Assembly: GCA_964606895.1 (NCBI GenBank)
Contig: CAZSHX010000015.1
Span: forward strand, 1 to 64,000
From: CAZSHX01 sp964606895
Lineage (GTDB): Bacteria; Bacteroidota; Ignavibacteria; Kapaibacteriales; UBA2268
DNA: 64,000 nt
Reading direction: 5' to 3'
Every line of letters begins with the position of its first letter. Position 1 is the first letter of the stretch. Positions 35,526 through 44,501 of the stretch are shown piece after piece. The notes under the pieces are model-generated. The model saw nothing but the letters and a program-made list of their open reading frames with translations, ran no database searches and had not been told where the DNA came from. A program made the translations under genes and the position numbers.

Positions 35526-36323
35526 TTAATATTCCTCTATATGTAAAGCACCGGGCTTTTTCTTTGTATGCTTGGTAAAATTTCTTTCGAAAAGATAGTT
35601 TGAAACTGAATCAATCATTTTTGGATTACCACAAAGGTAAAAATGAGTTTTTTCTGGTTTAATTTCAAATCCTGCTTTTTCAAGCACACCGGAATTCAGG
35701 TGTTCTTCGATATACCCTCTCAACCCGGTCCAGGAATCATCAGCTTTAAGAAGAGTAGGGAAATAAAAGAAATTATCAAAAGTTGAACTGATGAACTGTA
35801 ATTCACTTAGATAACCTAAATCCCAAGGATAAGCCGCACCATGAATTACTGCCATTTTGATTTCCTGATGCTCTTTTATATGAGAACGAAGAAAACTTAT
35901 GTAAGGTGCAAGTCCTGTGCCTGTTGCCACCATAACAATATTACAGTCAGGCGGTGTTTGGTGCAACGAAAAATATCCCAATATTTTATTATCAACCCAC
36001 ATTCTGCACCCTAAAGAAAGGTTAAAAAGTCTGGGTGTTAACTGACCGGATTTTACCTGACTAATATAAAATTCAAAGTTTGAAGTTTCGTGATTGGCAG
36101 AAGCAATGGAATATGAACGGATTATAGGTTCTTCCTCACCAAGAGGTTCCAACGGTAAAACTGAATTAGGCGAACGAGATTCACCCGACAATAATCCAAT
36201 TTGTGTATATTGGCCTGCTTGAAAATCATTTCTTGGTTCGTCTGTTCTGATTCTTAAAATCATCAAATCAGGAGTAAGAAGAATTTTACCGGTTACTGTT
36301 GAATTATATTCCATTTTCTTCAT
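35526..36323 (-). CDS. fpr: Ferredoxin/flavodoxin-NADP+ reductase
   Basis: FAD enzyme that exchanges electrons between NADPH and ferredoxin or flavodoxin, 265 residues. It shows the FAD motif IIRSYSIASA, the NADP-binding MVATGTGLAPYISFLRS and HFYLCGNPKMIDSV, and the bacterial C-terminus PGALHIEEY. Start ATG at 36323; M4 is an alternative. It is the first gene of a run continuing with lolC/E, 4 bp away. Confidence 0.93.
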   Translation of the reverse strand: MKKMEYNSTVTGKILLTPDLMILRIRTDEPRNDFQAGQYTQIGLLSGESRSPNSVLPLEPLGEEEPIIRSYSIASANHETSNFEFYISQVKSGQLTPRLFNLSLGCRMWVDNKILGYFSLHQTPPDCNIVMVATGTGLAPYISFLRSHIKEHQEIKMAVIHGAAYPWDLGYLSELQFISSTFDNFFYFPTLLKADDSWTGLRGYIEEHLNSGVLEKAGFEIKPEKTHFYLCGNPKMIDSVSNYLFERNFTKHTKKKPGALHIEEY

Positions 36324-36514
36324 CTTTTATTCTGAATAAAATTATTTTTTTTCATCTTTTACTTTGGAAGTTCCTTAAATAGACATTCTTGAAGAAATAT
36401 CAATCATACTTATTAAAATAAGACTGTATTATTTCTCTACTACAAACAGAATGACAGTTTTGTGAACTCACTATATTATAGATATGCAAAATATAAAAAA
36501 AAAGTAAAAATATC

Positions 36515-36555
36515 TTAAAAAAAAAGCGGCGATAATGAAATCGTCGCTTTTTTTA
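36515..36555 (-). terminator. Terminator of the ribosomal/rpoA operon
   Basis: On the minus strand AAGCGACGAT, loop TTCATT, ATCGCCGCTT followed by nine T (G-U pairs allowed). It lies 16 bp after the rplQ stop and ends the 20-kb block of ribosomal genes. The remaining 36324-36514 shows nothing I can identify. Confidence 0.85.
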
Positions 36556-36570
36556 AAATTTTCTTTTCTT

Positions 36571-37314
36571 TTACGCTTTTTCAGCAGTATCTTCAGTTGA
36601 TTCGTCAGATTTTGCTTCATCTGCTACTTCTTCCTGAACAATTGCATCATGAACAATATCTGCAGTAGTTTCTTCAACAACTTCAACTACCGGTTCGGCA
36701 ATAACATCAGCAATCGGCTCTTCGATAACAACAATTGGTGCCTCGACGATTGGTTCAACTATGTCAATGACTTCATCAACTATTGGTGCATCGGGAACGA
36801 TTACAGGTTGAACTGTTTTTTCCTTAGGTGTAGATTTGACATCCTTACCAGGTTTTGATTTGGCTGTTGCTTTTCTTTTAGATCTCTTGGAAACAGCACC
36901 GTCTTGTGGAGCTGACCAATCAACAAGTTCGATAACAGCAGTTCTGCCGGCATCACCTCTGCGAAAACCTGTTTTGATAATTCTGGTGTACCCACCCGGT
37001 CTGTCTTCAACCAAAGGGGCAATAGTATCAAATAATTCCTGAAGAACTGCTTTGCTGAATATATGTCTTGCAACAACTCTGCGGTTGTGTATATCAACTT
37101 TTTGTCCTTCGGGAAGAAGTCCTTGTTTTTCGTTGACCAAAGCATGTTTGGCTTTTGTAATCAAAGCTTCAGCATAGGGACGAAGTTCTTTAGCTTTCGC
37201 TTCAGTAGTAAATACTTTTTTATGTTCAAACAGAGAGGTTGCCATATTTCTCAATAATGCTTTACGATGGCTACTGGTTCTCTTTAACTTTCTTCCGGAT
37301 TTTAAGTGTCTCAT
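36571..37314 (-). CDS. rplQ: 50S ribosomal protein L17 with long acidic tail
   Basis: The L17 core fills residues 1-133 (MRHLKSGRKLKRTSSHRKALLRNM to AVIELVDW). A lysine-rich patch (SKRSKRKATAKSKPGK) is followed by about 80 residues dominated by Val, Glu, Ile, Pro and Asp (VDEVIDIVEPIVEAP style). The total is 247, twice the usual length. Tails on L17 are known in Bacteroidota but this one is long. Its composition closely resembles the N-terminal extension of S17 at 46198. Confidence 0.95.
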   Translation of the reverse strand: MRHLKSGRKLKRTSSHRKALLRNMATSLFEHKKVFTTEAKAKELRPYAEALITKAKHALVNEKQGLLPEGQKVDIHNRRVVARHIFSKAVLQELFDTIAPLVEDRPGGYTRIIKTGFRRGDAGRTAVIELVDWSAPQDGAVSKRSKRKATAKSKPGKDVKSTPKEKTVQPVIVPDAPIVDEVIDIVEPIVEAPIVVIEEPIADVIAEPVVEVVEETTADIVHDAIVQEEVADEAKSDESTEDTAEKA

Positions 37315-37368
37315 AGTGTATTCTCAGTTCTAAAATTTTAATTATCAAAGTAAGTCAAAAGGTTCGGC

Positions 37369-38391
37369 TTAGAAGTCTAACATTTCAGTCGGCTTATGTG
37401 GTTCTTCTTTTAAAAACTTTTCAATATTCATACCGAACTCAAGTCCGAACAAATGGACAACTTCAGAAAGTTCTGCTAATGACTTTCTTCCAAAGTTTCT
37501 GAATTTCAAAAGTTCCTGCTCCTGAAGAGAAACCAGCTCTGCAAGAGATTTAATATTTGCGGCTTTCAGGCAGTTGTGTGCTCTAACGGAAAGTTCAAGC
37601 TCGTCAACAGGTGTAAGAAGAATTTTTCTTAGTCTGGTTCTTTCGGCTTCTTTAACTTCTTCTTCAGCAACATCTGCATGAACCGGCTCTTCCTCTGTTT
37701 CTTCGAAACTTATAAAGAGTTTAACGTGGTCAAGCAAAATCTTTGCCGCATTATGCACAGCTTCCTGCGGAGTTAGAGTCCCATCAGTTTTTACATCAAG
37801 AATCAATTTTTCATAATCGGTTTTTTGCCCGACACGATATGGTTCAATTGTGTAAACAACATTTTTAATTGGAGTATAAATTGCGTCAATAGGAAGCATT
37901 CCAATCGGATAGTCAACAATTTGCTGTTCTTCGGCGGATACATATCCCTTACCTCTGCCAATACGAAGTTCGACATCAAATTCAGCATCATCTGCCAAAG
38001 TTGCGATATATTGTGTTGTGTCCAAAACTTCAATCTGAGAAGAAGCATCCTGTATGTCATTTGTAGTCCAAACACATGGACCTTTCAAATGGAACATAAC
38101 TCGCTGAGGCTTTTTATCAATTGTTTTAAGCCTTACTTCTTTCAGGTTAAGAATAATTTCGGAAACATCCTCAACTACTCCGGGAATTGTTTGAAATTCG
38201 TGCAACACATCAGAGATTTTAACTCCAACAATTGCGGCACCGGGTATGGAGGAAAGCAATACTCTTCTGAATGAATTACCGATAGTTACACCATAGCCTT
38301 GTTCTAAAGGCTGTAGGATGAACTTTCCGTAATTGACGTTAGTAGTTTCCTCAATTTGAACCCTCTCGGGCATTTGCATCTGAGTGTTCAT
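37369..38391 (-). CDS. rpoA: RNA polymerase alpha subunit
   Basis: 340 residues. The N-terminal dimerisation domain (to about 235) has GNSFRRVLLSSIPGAAIVGVKI and LHEFQTIPGVVEDV. An acidic linker (EETEEEPVHADVAEEE) follows, then the C-terminal DNA- and activator-binding domain from about 258 (LELSVRAHNCLKAANIKSLAELV; FRNFGRKSLAEL). It follows rpsK directly with a 46-bp gap; rpsD, which usually lies between, is missing. Confidence 0.98.
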   Translation of the reverse strand: MNTQMQMPERVQIEETTNVNYGKFILQPLEQGYGVTIGNSFRRVLLSSIPGAAIVGVKISDVLHEFQTIPGVVEDVSEIILNLKEVRLKTIDKKPQRVMFHLKGPCVWTTNDIQDASSQIEVLDTTQYIATLADDAEFDVELRIGRGKGYVSAEEQQIVDYPIGMLPIDAIYTPIKNVVYTIEPYRVGQKTDYEKLILDVKTDGTLTPQEAVHNAAKILLDHVKLFISFEETEEEPVHADVAEEEVKEAERTRLRKILLTPVDELELSVRAHNCLKAANIKSLAELVSLQEQELLKFRNFGRKSLAELSEVVHLFGLEFGMNIEKFLKEEPHKPTEMLDF

Positions 38392-38437
38392 ATAACTCTT
38401 TGATTAATTATATATATAATGATTTTCAAATTAAAAA

Positions 38438-38824
38438 TTAAACTCTTCTTCTCTTTGGCGGTCTGCAACCGTTATGAGGAATTGGAGTTCTATCTAAAAT
38501 GCTGTGTATTTCCAAGCCGGCTGTAGCCAAAGCACGAATTGCCGCTTCTCTTCCGGAGCCTGGACCTTTAACAACAACATCAACACGACGTAATCCCATA
38601 TCAAATGCGTCTTTTGCAGTTTTTTCAGCAGATACCTGCGATGCATACGGAGTATTCTTTTTGGAACCTCTGAAGCCGTTTTTGCCTGCGGAAGACCAAC
38701 AAAGTGTATTTCCATACATATCTGTTATCGTAACCATAACATTATTGAATGAAGCTTTAATAAAAGCTTTGCCGTGGGAATCGGCGATTATTTTTCTTTT
38801 TACTCTTTTTTTAGCAGCTGCCAT
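38438..38824 (-). CDS. rpsK: 30S ribosomal protein S11
   Basis: Platform protein of the small subunit, 128 residues. Visible are HGKAFIKASFNNVMVTITDMYGNTLCWSSAG, YASQVSAEKTAKDAF and the C-terminal SILDRTPIPHNGCRPPKRRRV. It lies 65 bp after rpsM. Confidence 0.98.
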   Translation of the reverse strand: MAAAKKRVKRKIIADSHGKAFIKASFNNVMVTITDMYGNTLCWSSAGKNGFRGSKKNTPYASQVSAEKTAKDAFDMGLRRVDVVVKGPGSGREAAIRALATAGLEIHSILDRTPIPHNGCRPPKRRRV

Positions 38825-38889
38825 TTAGATGTACAATAATTAATAAAACAAATAAATTATTAATTGAAACCCGGAACAAAATGCAAAGA

Positions 38890-39267
38890 TTATTTCTTCG
38901 CGGCTTTCTTCTTTCCGGCGACAGTTTTTCTCTTACCTTTACGGGTACGTGAATTAGTACGTGTTCTCTGTCCTCTGACAGGTAACCCGCGACGATGACG
39001 AATTCCTCTGTAACATCCGATGTCCATCAAGCGTTTGATGTTCATCTGGACTTCAGAGCGCAACTGACCTTCAACTTTGAGATCGGCAACAATCTGTCTG
39101 ATTTTTGCGATTTCATCGTCAGTCCATTCATTAACCCTTTTACTCTGATCAATTCCTGCCTTTTCGAGAATCATTACGGAAGTTGTATCACCTATACCAA
39201 ATATATAGGTAAGTCCAATCACTCCTCTTTTATTTTTCGGCAGATCAATTCCAGCTATACGTGCCAC
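38890..39267 (-). CDS. rpsM: 30S ribosomal protein S13
   Basis: Head protein contacting the P-site tRNA, 125 residues. It begins MARIAGIDLPKNKRGVIGLTYIFGIG. The GCYRGIRHRRGLPVRGQRTRTNSRTRKG signature is followed by a basic tail (KRKTVAGKKKAAKK). It lies 23 bp after rpmJ. Confidence 0.98.
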   Translation of the reverse strand: MARIAGIDLPKNKRGVIGLTYIFGIGDTTSVMILEKAGIDQSKRVNEWTDDEIAKIRQIVADLKVEGQLRSEVQMNIKRLMDIGCYRGIRHRRGLPVRGQRTRTNSRTRKGKRKTVAGKKKAAKK

Positions 39268-39290
39268 TATTAGTCTCCTATATATTAAGT

Positions 39291-39407
39291 TTATCCCTGT
39301 CTTTGTTTAAAGCGGGGATTTTTTTTGTTAATAATATAAATTCTACCTTTTCTTTTGACGATTTTATCGTCCGGATTTCTCTTCTTAACTGATGCTTGAA
39401 CTTTCAT
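39291..39407 (-). CDS. rpmJ: 50S ribosomal protein L36, cysteine-free form
   Basis: 38-residue protein. It starts MKVQASVKKRNPDDK, continues IVKRKGRIYIIN and ends KKNPRFKQRQG. The zinc ligands of the C+ form (Cys/Cys/Cys/His) are all replaced, so it is the zinc-independent C- form common in Bacteroidota. It lies between infA and rpsM as usual. Confidence 0.95.
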   Translation of the reverse strand: MKVQASVKKRNPDDKIVKRKGRIYIINKKNPRFKQRQG

Positions 39408-39435
39408 TTTAGTTCTCTGTATTTATTTCAATTAA

Positions 39436-39654
39436 TTATTTATATCTGTAAACAATTCTGCCTTTTGAAAGGTCGTAGGGTGATAATTCAACCTTAACCT
39501 TGTCGCCTTGCAGTATCTTGATGAAATTCATTCTCATTTTGCCTGAGATATGCGCTATAACTTTATGTCCGTTTTCAAAGCGAACAACAAACTGCGTGTT
39601 GGGGAGAGTTTCCTCAATTATTCCATCAACCTGCACTAAATCTTGTTTCGCCAT
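39436..39654 (-). CDS. infA: Translation initiation factor IF-1
   Basis: 72-residue OB-fold protein that occupies the A site during initiation. MAKQDLVQVDGIIEETLPNTQFVVRFENGHKVIAHISGKMRMNFIKILQGDKV is the canonical sequence, ending LSKGRIVYRYK. It lies between map and rpmJ. Confidence 0.98.
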   Translation of the reverse strand: MAKQDLVQVDGIIEETLPNTQFVVRFENGHKVIAHISGKMRMNFIKILQGDKVKVELSPYDLSKGRIVYRYK

Positions 39655-39660
39655 GTTTTT

Positions 39661-40461
39661 TTATTTTCTCAAAGTCAAAATAATCGGTTTTCCATCATCT
39701 ACTATCACTGTATGCTCAAAATGAGCCGCCGGTTTTCTGTCTGCTGTTAACACAGTCCATCCGTCTTTTGCCGTATTCACTCTGAATGTTCCTGCATGAA
39801 CCATTGGTTCAATTGCCAGTGACATTCCTTTCATGAGCTTCACGTTTGGAAATCTTTGTCTGTGGAGCAAAGGCGGAACAAAGTTTGGTATAGAAGGCTC
39901 TTCGTGAAGATATTTCCCTACACCGTGTCCGCAAAGTTCCCTTGTCAAAGAAAATCCGTTCGACTCCACATAATCCTGAATTGCTTTTGCTATGTCGTAA
40001 ATCTTATTTCGTGAGACAGCTTGTTCAATACCAAGGAATAGAGATTCATTGGTTACTTTCATCAACTTTTGCTTTTCCTCTGAAACTTGTCCGACAGGAA
40101 ACGTAAAAGCACTGTCTCCAAAATATCCGTCCTTTGAACATCCGCAATCAACTGAAACAATTTGCCCTTCTTCAAGTTTTCTGGTTCCCGGTATTCCGTG
40201 AACTACCTCTTCATCAATCGAGATACAAAGCGTTGCAGGAAATTTCTTTCTGTCCACCTCGTATCCAAGAAAAGCAGGTACCGCTCCTTTTGACCGGATA
40301 AATTCTTCAGCTATTTTGTCAAGTTCGCCGGTTTCAATTCCGGGTTTAATATAATTTTCAATTAACGATAAAGAATCTGCTACTATGCGACAGGATTTTT
40401 CAATTAAATCAATTTCTTTTTCAGTTTTTATATTGACTGTGTCCCACCGCTGATTCTTCAT
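39661..40461 (-). CDS. map: Methionine aminopeptidase, type I
   Basis: Removes the initiator methionine. The 266 residues include SIDEEVVHGIPGTRKLEEGQIVSVDCG (first metal Asp), GYFGDSAFTFPVG (second Asp), GHGVGKYLHEEPSIPNF (His), and the Glu ligands in AIEPMVHAG and FEHTVIV. It starts one base after the secY stop. The adk gene often found between secY and map is absent. Confidence 0.97.
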   Translation of the reverse strand: MKNQRWDTVNIKTEKEIDLIEKSCRIVADSLSLIENYIKPGIETGELDKIAEEFIRSKGAVPAFLGYEVDRKKFPATLCISIDEEVVHGIPGTRKLEEGQIVSVDCGCSKDGYFGDSAFTFPVGQVSEEKQKLMKVTNESLFLGIEQAVSRNKIYDIAKAIQDYVESNGFSLTRELCGHGVGKYLHEEPSIPNFVPPLLHRQRFPNVKLMKGMSLAIEPMVHAGTFRVNTAKDGWTVLTADRKPAAHFEHTVIVDDGKPIILTLRK

Positions 40462-40462
40462 T

Positions 40463-41812
40463 TTAATAACCGCCTATACCGGCTCCTCTGCCTTTCATTT
40501 TTCCGCTCTTCATAAATCCGTCATAATGTCTCATCAACAAATAAGATTCAATTTGCTGAAGAGTATCCAGACAAACACCAATCATAATCAGCAGAGATGT
40601 TCCGCCAAAGAATGATGCAAATCCAGATGTAACGCCAAGTACATGAGAAGCAAACGTCGGCATAACTGCAATTAATGCAAGAAATACTGAACCGGGCAAA
40701 GTAATTTTCGTAAGTACGTTATCTATGTATTCTGAGGTTGGTGCACCCGGACGAATACCCGGAATGAAACCACCCTGTTTTTTCATATTATCAGCAATAT
40801 CTCTTGGATTGAAAACAATTGCTGTGTAGAAATAAGTAAACAGCACTACCATAGTTCCATAAACCAAAGCATAAGTCAGTGACCGTTCACTAAATATCGA
40901 AACTAATGAATATAGTGTTGAACTTTGTGGAAAAAAGCTGAAAATTGTATTCGGGATAAACATTAATGATTGTGCAAAAATGATTGGCATAACTCCGGCT
41001 GTGTTAACTCTTAATGGAATATACTGAGTTGTTCCGCCGAAAACTTTACGTCCAACCTGCCGTTTGGCATACTGGACCGGAATTCTTCGAGCCCCCTGTG
41101 TAATGTAGATTACAGAGGCAATAATACCAAAAAGGAAAATCATAATAATGACTTCAACTATCCAGGGACGTTCCTGCAGAGCAAATATCTGATTGATTTC
41201 CTGATACATTGCACCGGGAAGTCTTGCTATGATACCTGCAAAGATAATCAAGGAAATTCCGTTTCCAATACCTCTTTCGGTAATCTGTTCGCCGAGCCAC
41301 ATCATAAACATTGTACCGGCAGTCAAAAGAATCATACAACTAAGAGTGAACATTAAACCATGATATGGAGCAACGGACATTCCTCCGACTTCCATATTAA
41401 TAAGTCTTATGCTCATACCCCAACCCTGAAGAGCGGCTATAAAAACCGTTCCGATTCGGGTATATTGACTGATTTTGCGTCTTCCTTCTTCACCTTCTTT
41501 TTGAAGTTTCTGGAACTCTGGAATAACAATACCTGCCAACTGCATAATAATTGAAGCAGTAATGTACGGCATTACACCCAATGCAAAAATGGCGGCGTTA
41601 GAAAAAGCACCACCAACAAACAAATCGAATAGTCCGAACAAATCATTGCCGCTGTTTTTTTGCATAGCATGAAGCAATGATATATCAATTCCAGGCAAAG
41701 TAACCTGAGAACCGACACGAATAATGACAAGAATCCACAGAGTTGTGAAAATTCTTTTTCGCAGCTCTTCAATTCTGAAGATGTTTTGTACTGTTTGGAT
41801 AAAACTACTCAT
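40463..41812 (-). CDS. secY: Protein translocase subunit SecY
   Basis: Ten-helix channel of the Sec translocon, 449 residues. Visible are NIFRIEELRKRIFTTLWILVIIRVGSQVTLPGID, GVMPYITASIIMQL, GEQITERGIGNGISLIIFAGI, RRIPVQYAKRQVGRK, the plug-region and loop PRDIADNMKKQGGFIPGIRPG, and the end GFMKSGKMKGRGAGIGGY. The start overlaps the rplO stop by 8 bp. Confidence 0.98.
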   Translation of the reverse strand: MSSFIQTVQNIFRIEELRKRIFTTLWILVIIRVGSQVTLPGIDISLLHAMQKNSGNDLFGLFDLFVGGAFSNAAIFALGVMPYITASIIMQLAGIVIPEFQKLQKEGEEGRRKISQYTRIGTVFIAALQGWGMSIRLINMEVGGMSVAPYHGLMFTLSCMILLTAGTMFMMWLGEQITERGIGNGISLIIFAGIIARLPGAMYQEINQIFALQERPWIVEVIIMIFLFGIIASVIYITQGARRIPVQYAKRQVGRKVFGGTTQYIPLRVNTAGVMPIIFAQSLMFIPNTIFSFFPQSSTLYSLVSIFSERSLTYALVYGTMVVLFTYFYTAIVFNPRDIADNMKKQGGFIPGIRPGAPTSEYIDNVLTKITLPGSVFLALIAVMPTFASHVLGVTSGFASFFGGTSLLIMIGVCLDTLQQIESYLLMRHYDGFMKSGKMKGRGAGIGGY

Positions 41813-42266
41813 GAACTATTGCTGTCCCTCCGGCAGATTCTATTTTTTGTTTAGCACTTGCGGAAAAACTATGAGCTTCAATTGTCAAAGAAACACTTAA
41901 TTCTCCGTCACCTAAAACTTTTAGCGGTACGTTTCTTTTGGAAACTGCACCTAATTCAAATAATGAATCCAAAGTAACTTTGTTGTCGGTAATTTTCTGT
42001 AAGTCAATCATTTCCTGAAGACGACCGACATTGATAACCTGATATTCAACTCTCGCACGGTTAAAGAAACCAAATTTTGGTACTCTGCGGCTTAAAGGCA
42101 TCTGCCCGCCCTCAAAAGCTACCTTGGTTCTATATCCACTTCTGGATTGAGCACCCTTGCTACCTTTGGTTGCAGTACGTCCATGACCTGAGCCGGGACC
42201 TCTACCGATTCTTTTACGACTTTTTTTCGCTCCGTTAGCGTAAGTTAGATTTCCAATATGTTTCAT
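41805..42266 (-). CDS. rplO: 50S ribosomal protein L15
   Basis: 153 residues with the basic glycine-rich N-terminus (GAKKSRKRIGRGPGSGHGRTATKGSKGAQSRSG), FEGGQMPLSRRVPKFGF and the C-terminal HSFSASAKQKIESAGG. It follows rpmD after 19 bp and overlaps secY by 8 bp. Confidence 0.97.
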   Translation of the reverse strand: MKHIGNLTYANGAKKSRKRIGRGPGSGHGRTATKGSKGAQSRSGYRTKVAFEGGQMPLSRRVPKFGFFNRARVEYQVINVGRLQEMIDLQKITDNKVTLDSLFELGAVSKRNVPLKVLGDGELSVSLTIEAHSFSASAKQKIESAGGTAIVHE

Positions 42267-42285
42267 TTTATTATCTTTATTTTAA

Positions 42286-42471
42286 TTATTCAGAAACTTC
42301 TTCAACTTTAACTAAATGTCTTACAACATTAACCATTCCGCGTGTCTGAGGATTATCGGGCATTGTTACGAAATAATTCGGTCGCCCAAGTCCCATAGCT
42401 CTTATGGTTAACTTCTGCTTCTCGTTTCTTTTAATTACGCTTTTCAATTGTGTTATCTTAAGCATTGCCAT
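42286..42471 (-). CDS. rpmD: 50S ribosomal protein L30
   Basis: 61-residue ferredoxin-like protein. LKITQLKSVIKRNEKQKLTIRAMGLGRPNYFVTMPDNPQTRGMVNVVRHLVKV is a full match to the family. It lies between rpsE and rplO. M3 is an alternative start. Confidence 0.96.
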   Translation of the reverse strand: MAMLKITQLKSVIKRNEKQKLTIRAMGLGRPNYFVTMPDNPQTRGMVNVVRHLVKVEEVSE

Positions 42472-42509
42472 TCTTTCAACTAATTAATATGAAGGCTTAT
42501 AAAAATTTA

Positions 42510-43013
42510 TTAACCAAAAACAACTTTTTCTACAGGAACACCACGACGAGCCGCCACTGATGTTGCATCCTCAAGAGACATTAAGCCCTGCAATGCCGCT
42601 TTAACGGTATTGTGAGGATTAGATGAACCCTGACTTTTCGTCAAAACGTCCTGAACACCGGCTAATTCAAGAATAGCTCTGATTCCACCGGCGGCAATAA
42701 CGCCTGTACCGGCAGTAGCAGGTCTAATCATAACTCTTGCGGCACCATATCTGCCAACAACTTCATGAGGTACGGTCGTTCCCTGAAGTCTGACGTGAAT
42801 AACATTCTTTTTTGCTGAGTCAGTGGCTTTTGTCACCGCATCAACTACTTCGCTGGCTTTTCCCAATCCGTAGCCGACATGGCCATTATGGTCGCCAACA
42901 ACAACGATAGCGGAAAAATTGAATCTGCGACCGCCCTTGACCACTTTGGCAGTTCTACCGACATAAACAAGTTTATCTTTTAATTCAATTTCAGATGATT
43001 TTACTTTAGCCAC
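42510..43013 (-). CDS. rpsE: 30S ribosomal protein S5
   Basis: 167 residues. The double-stranded RNA-binding N-domain contains LVYVGRTAKVVKGGRRFNFSAIVVVGDHNGHVGYGLGKASEV. The C-domain contains GAARVMIRPATAGTGVIAAGGIRAILELAGVQDVLTKSQGSSNPHN. It sits between rplR and rpmD. Confidence 0.98.
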   Translation of the reverse strand: MAKVKSSEIELKDKLVYVGRTAKVVKGGRRFNFSAIVVVGDHNGHVGYGLGKASEVVDAVTKATDSAKKNVIHVRLQGTTVPHEVVGRYGAARVMIRPATAGTGVIAAGGIRAILELAGVQDVLTKSQGSSNPHNTVKAALQGLMSLEDATSVAARRGVPVEKVVFG

Positions 43014-43044
43014 AAATATTCTCCATGTATTAACATAAGGTTAA

Positions 43045-43419
43045 TTAAAACTCTAAACCAGCCGCACGAGCTCCATCTGCTAATGCTTTGATTCTACCGT
43101 GAAATAAAAAGCCGTTTCTGTCGAAAGTTACAAGTTTAATGTTTTTTTCGAGAGCACGTTTTGCTACAACTTGTCCAACAAGTTTGCTTTTGTCTGATTT
43201 TTTCATTTCAGGCTTTACCTGCTCACGAACTTCTTTATCTACCGTAGAGGCAGAGACAAGCGTCTTTTTAGAAACATCGTCAATAATCTGGCAATATATA
43301 TGATTAAGACTTTTGAAAATCGTTAATCTCAATCTACCATCAGGACTACCGAAGATTTTCTTTCTGATGCTGTATTTTCTTCTTACTCTGCGTCTTTTTT
43401 TGATGTCTAGTGCATTCAT
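43045..43419 (-). CDS. rplR: 50S ribosomal protein L18
   Basis: 5S rRNA-binding protein, 124 residues. RRRVRRKYSIRKKIFGSPDGRLRLTIFKSLNHIYCQIIDD and the C-terminal VTFDRNGFLFHGRIKALADGARAAGLEF are diagnostic. It lies between rplF and rpsE. Confidence 0.97.
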   Translation of the reverse strand: MNALDIKKRRRVRRKYSIRKKIFGSPDGRLRLTIFKSLNHIYCQIIDDVSKKTLVSASTVDKEVREQVKPEMKKSDKSKLVGQVVAKRALEKNIKLVTFDRNGFLFHGRIKALADGARAAGLEF

Positions 43420-43457
43420 CGTTTATTTTGATATATTCTTATTAAAATAATTATCTA

Positions 43458-43997
43458 TTATTTGGAAGTTGTCTTACCGGCTTTTCTTCTGACATATTCG
43501 CCTACGTAGCGGATACCTTTACCTTTGTAAGGTTCTGGTGGTCTGAGAGCACGAATTTTTGCGGCAACTTCGCCAACAATTTGTTTGTCAATACCTGTTA
43601 TGGTAATAGAAGTTACAGTCGGAGTAGTTATCTGAATTCCGTGAGGAGGTATAACTGCCACAGGATGAGAAAATCCTAAAGAAAGCATAAGATTATTTTC
43701 CTTCATTTCAACTTTGTAACCAACACCTTCAATCTGAAGTGTTTTGCTAAATCCGTTTGAAACACCTTCAATAACGTTAAACGCCAAAGAACGGGTTAGA
43801 CCATGTAATGATCTGACTTTCTTAATATCGTTAGGACGTGAGAAAGTAAGAATATTATTCTCCAAAGTAAAATCTATTTCTGCCGGCAATGTAAGCATAA
43901 GCTCACCTTTGGGCCCCTTAGCCTTTAAAAGTTTGTCTTCAATAGTGACATTCACTTTATCAGGGATGACAACTGGTTTTTTACCAATTCTTGACAC
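43458..43997 (-). CDS. rplF: 50S ribosomal protein L6
   Basis: 179 residues in two similar domains. It starts MSRIGKKPVVIPDKVNVTI. The C-terminal signature RALRPPEPYKGKGIRYVGEYVRRKAGKT near the factor-binding site is intact. Confidence 0.98.
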   Translation of the reverse strand: MSRIGKKPVVIPDKVNVTIEDKLLKAKGPKGELMLTLPAEIDFTLENNILTFSRPNDIKKVRSLHGLTRSLAFNVIEGVSNGFSKTLQIEGVGYKVEMKENNLMLSLGFSHPVAVIPPHGIQITTPTVTSITITGIDKQIVGEVAAKIRALRPPEPYKGKGIRYVGEYVRRKAGKTTSK

Positions 43998-44059
43998 AGC
44001 TAATACTCCTTAAACTCTAAATTTTAAATATGCTTAAAAGCAATAATTAATAGAAAATA

Positions 44060-44455
44060 CTACCAAATCGTAAATAAAACTTCACCACCAATGTTTTGTC
44101 TGCGAGCTTCTTTATCGCTCATCACACCTTTTGATGTTGAAATTATTGACAAGCCCAAACCGTTTCTAACTCTTGGAAGCTTATCAACAGGTGCATAAGT
44201 TCTTCTGCCCGGTTTACTGATTCTTATTGATTCATTAATCGCAGGCTGACGGTTGAAATATCTCAAAGTGATTTTAATTGTACCCTGGATACTGTCATCA
44301 ATCTTTGCATAATCGGCAATAAAGCCTTGTTCTTTTAAAATTTTGGCAATTGCAAACTTAAATCCTGAAAACGGAATTTCAACAGTTTTGTGCCCTGCGG
44401 TTCCGGCGTTTCTGATTCTTGTCAGAAAATCCGATATTTTATCTGTTACTGGCAT
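44060..44455 (-). CDS. rpsH: 30S ribosomal protein S8
   Basis: 131 residues; central-domain 16S rRNA binder and usual translational regulator of the spc operon. It has DKISDFLTRIRNAGTAGHKTVEIPFSGFKFAIAKILKEQGFI and the C-terminal LGLSIISTSKGVMSDKEARRQNIGGEVLFTIW. Confidence 0.98.
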   Translation of the reverse strand: MPVTDKISDFLTRIRNAGTAGHKTVEIPFSGFKFAIAKILKEQGFIADYAKIDDSIQGTIKITLRYFNRQPAINESIRISKPGRRTYAPVDKLPRVRNGLGLSIISTSKGVMSDKEARRQNIGGEVLFTIW

Positions 44456-44501
44456 AAATATATATATTATAAATTACAAATGCTATTAAAAAAAAAGATT
44501 A

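Noticed and set aside
36640..36860. Asn/Phe/Tyr-rich open frame on the plus strand opposite rplQ
   Set aside because: It is the antisense shadow of the Val/Glu/Pro-rich L17 tail; similar shadows occur opposite S17. No RBS or homology.
40440..40470. Missing adk between secY and map
   Set aside because: secY-map-infA without adk is common in this part of the tree, so it is not unusual.
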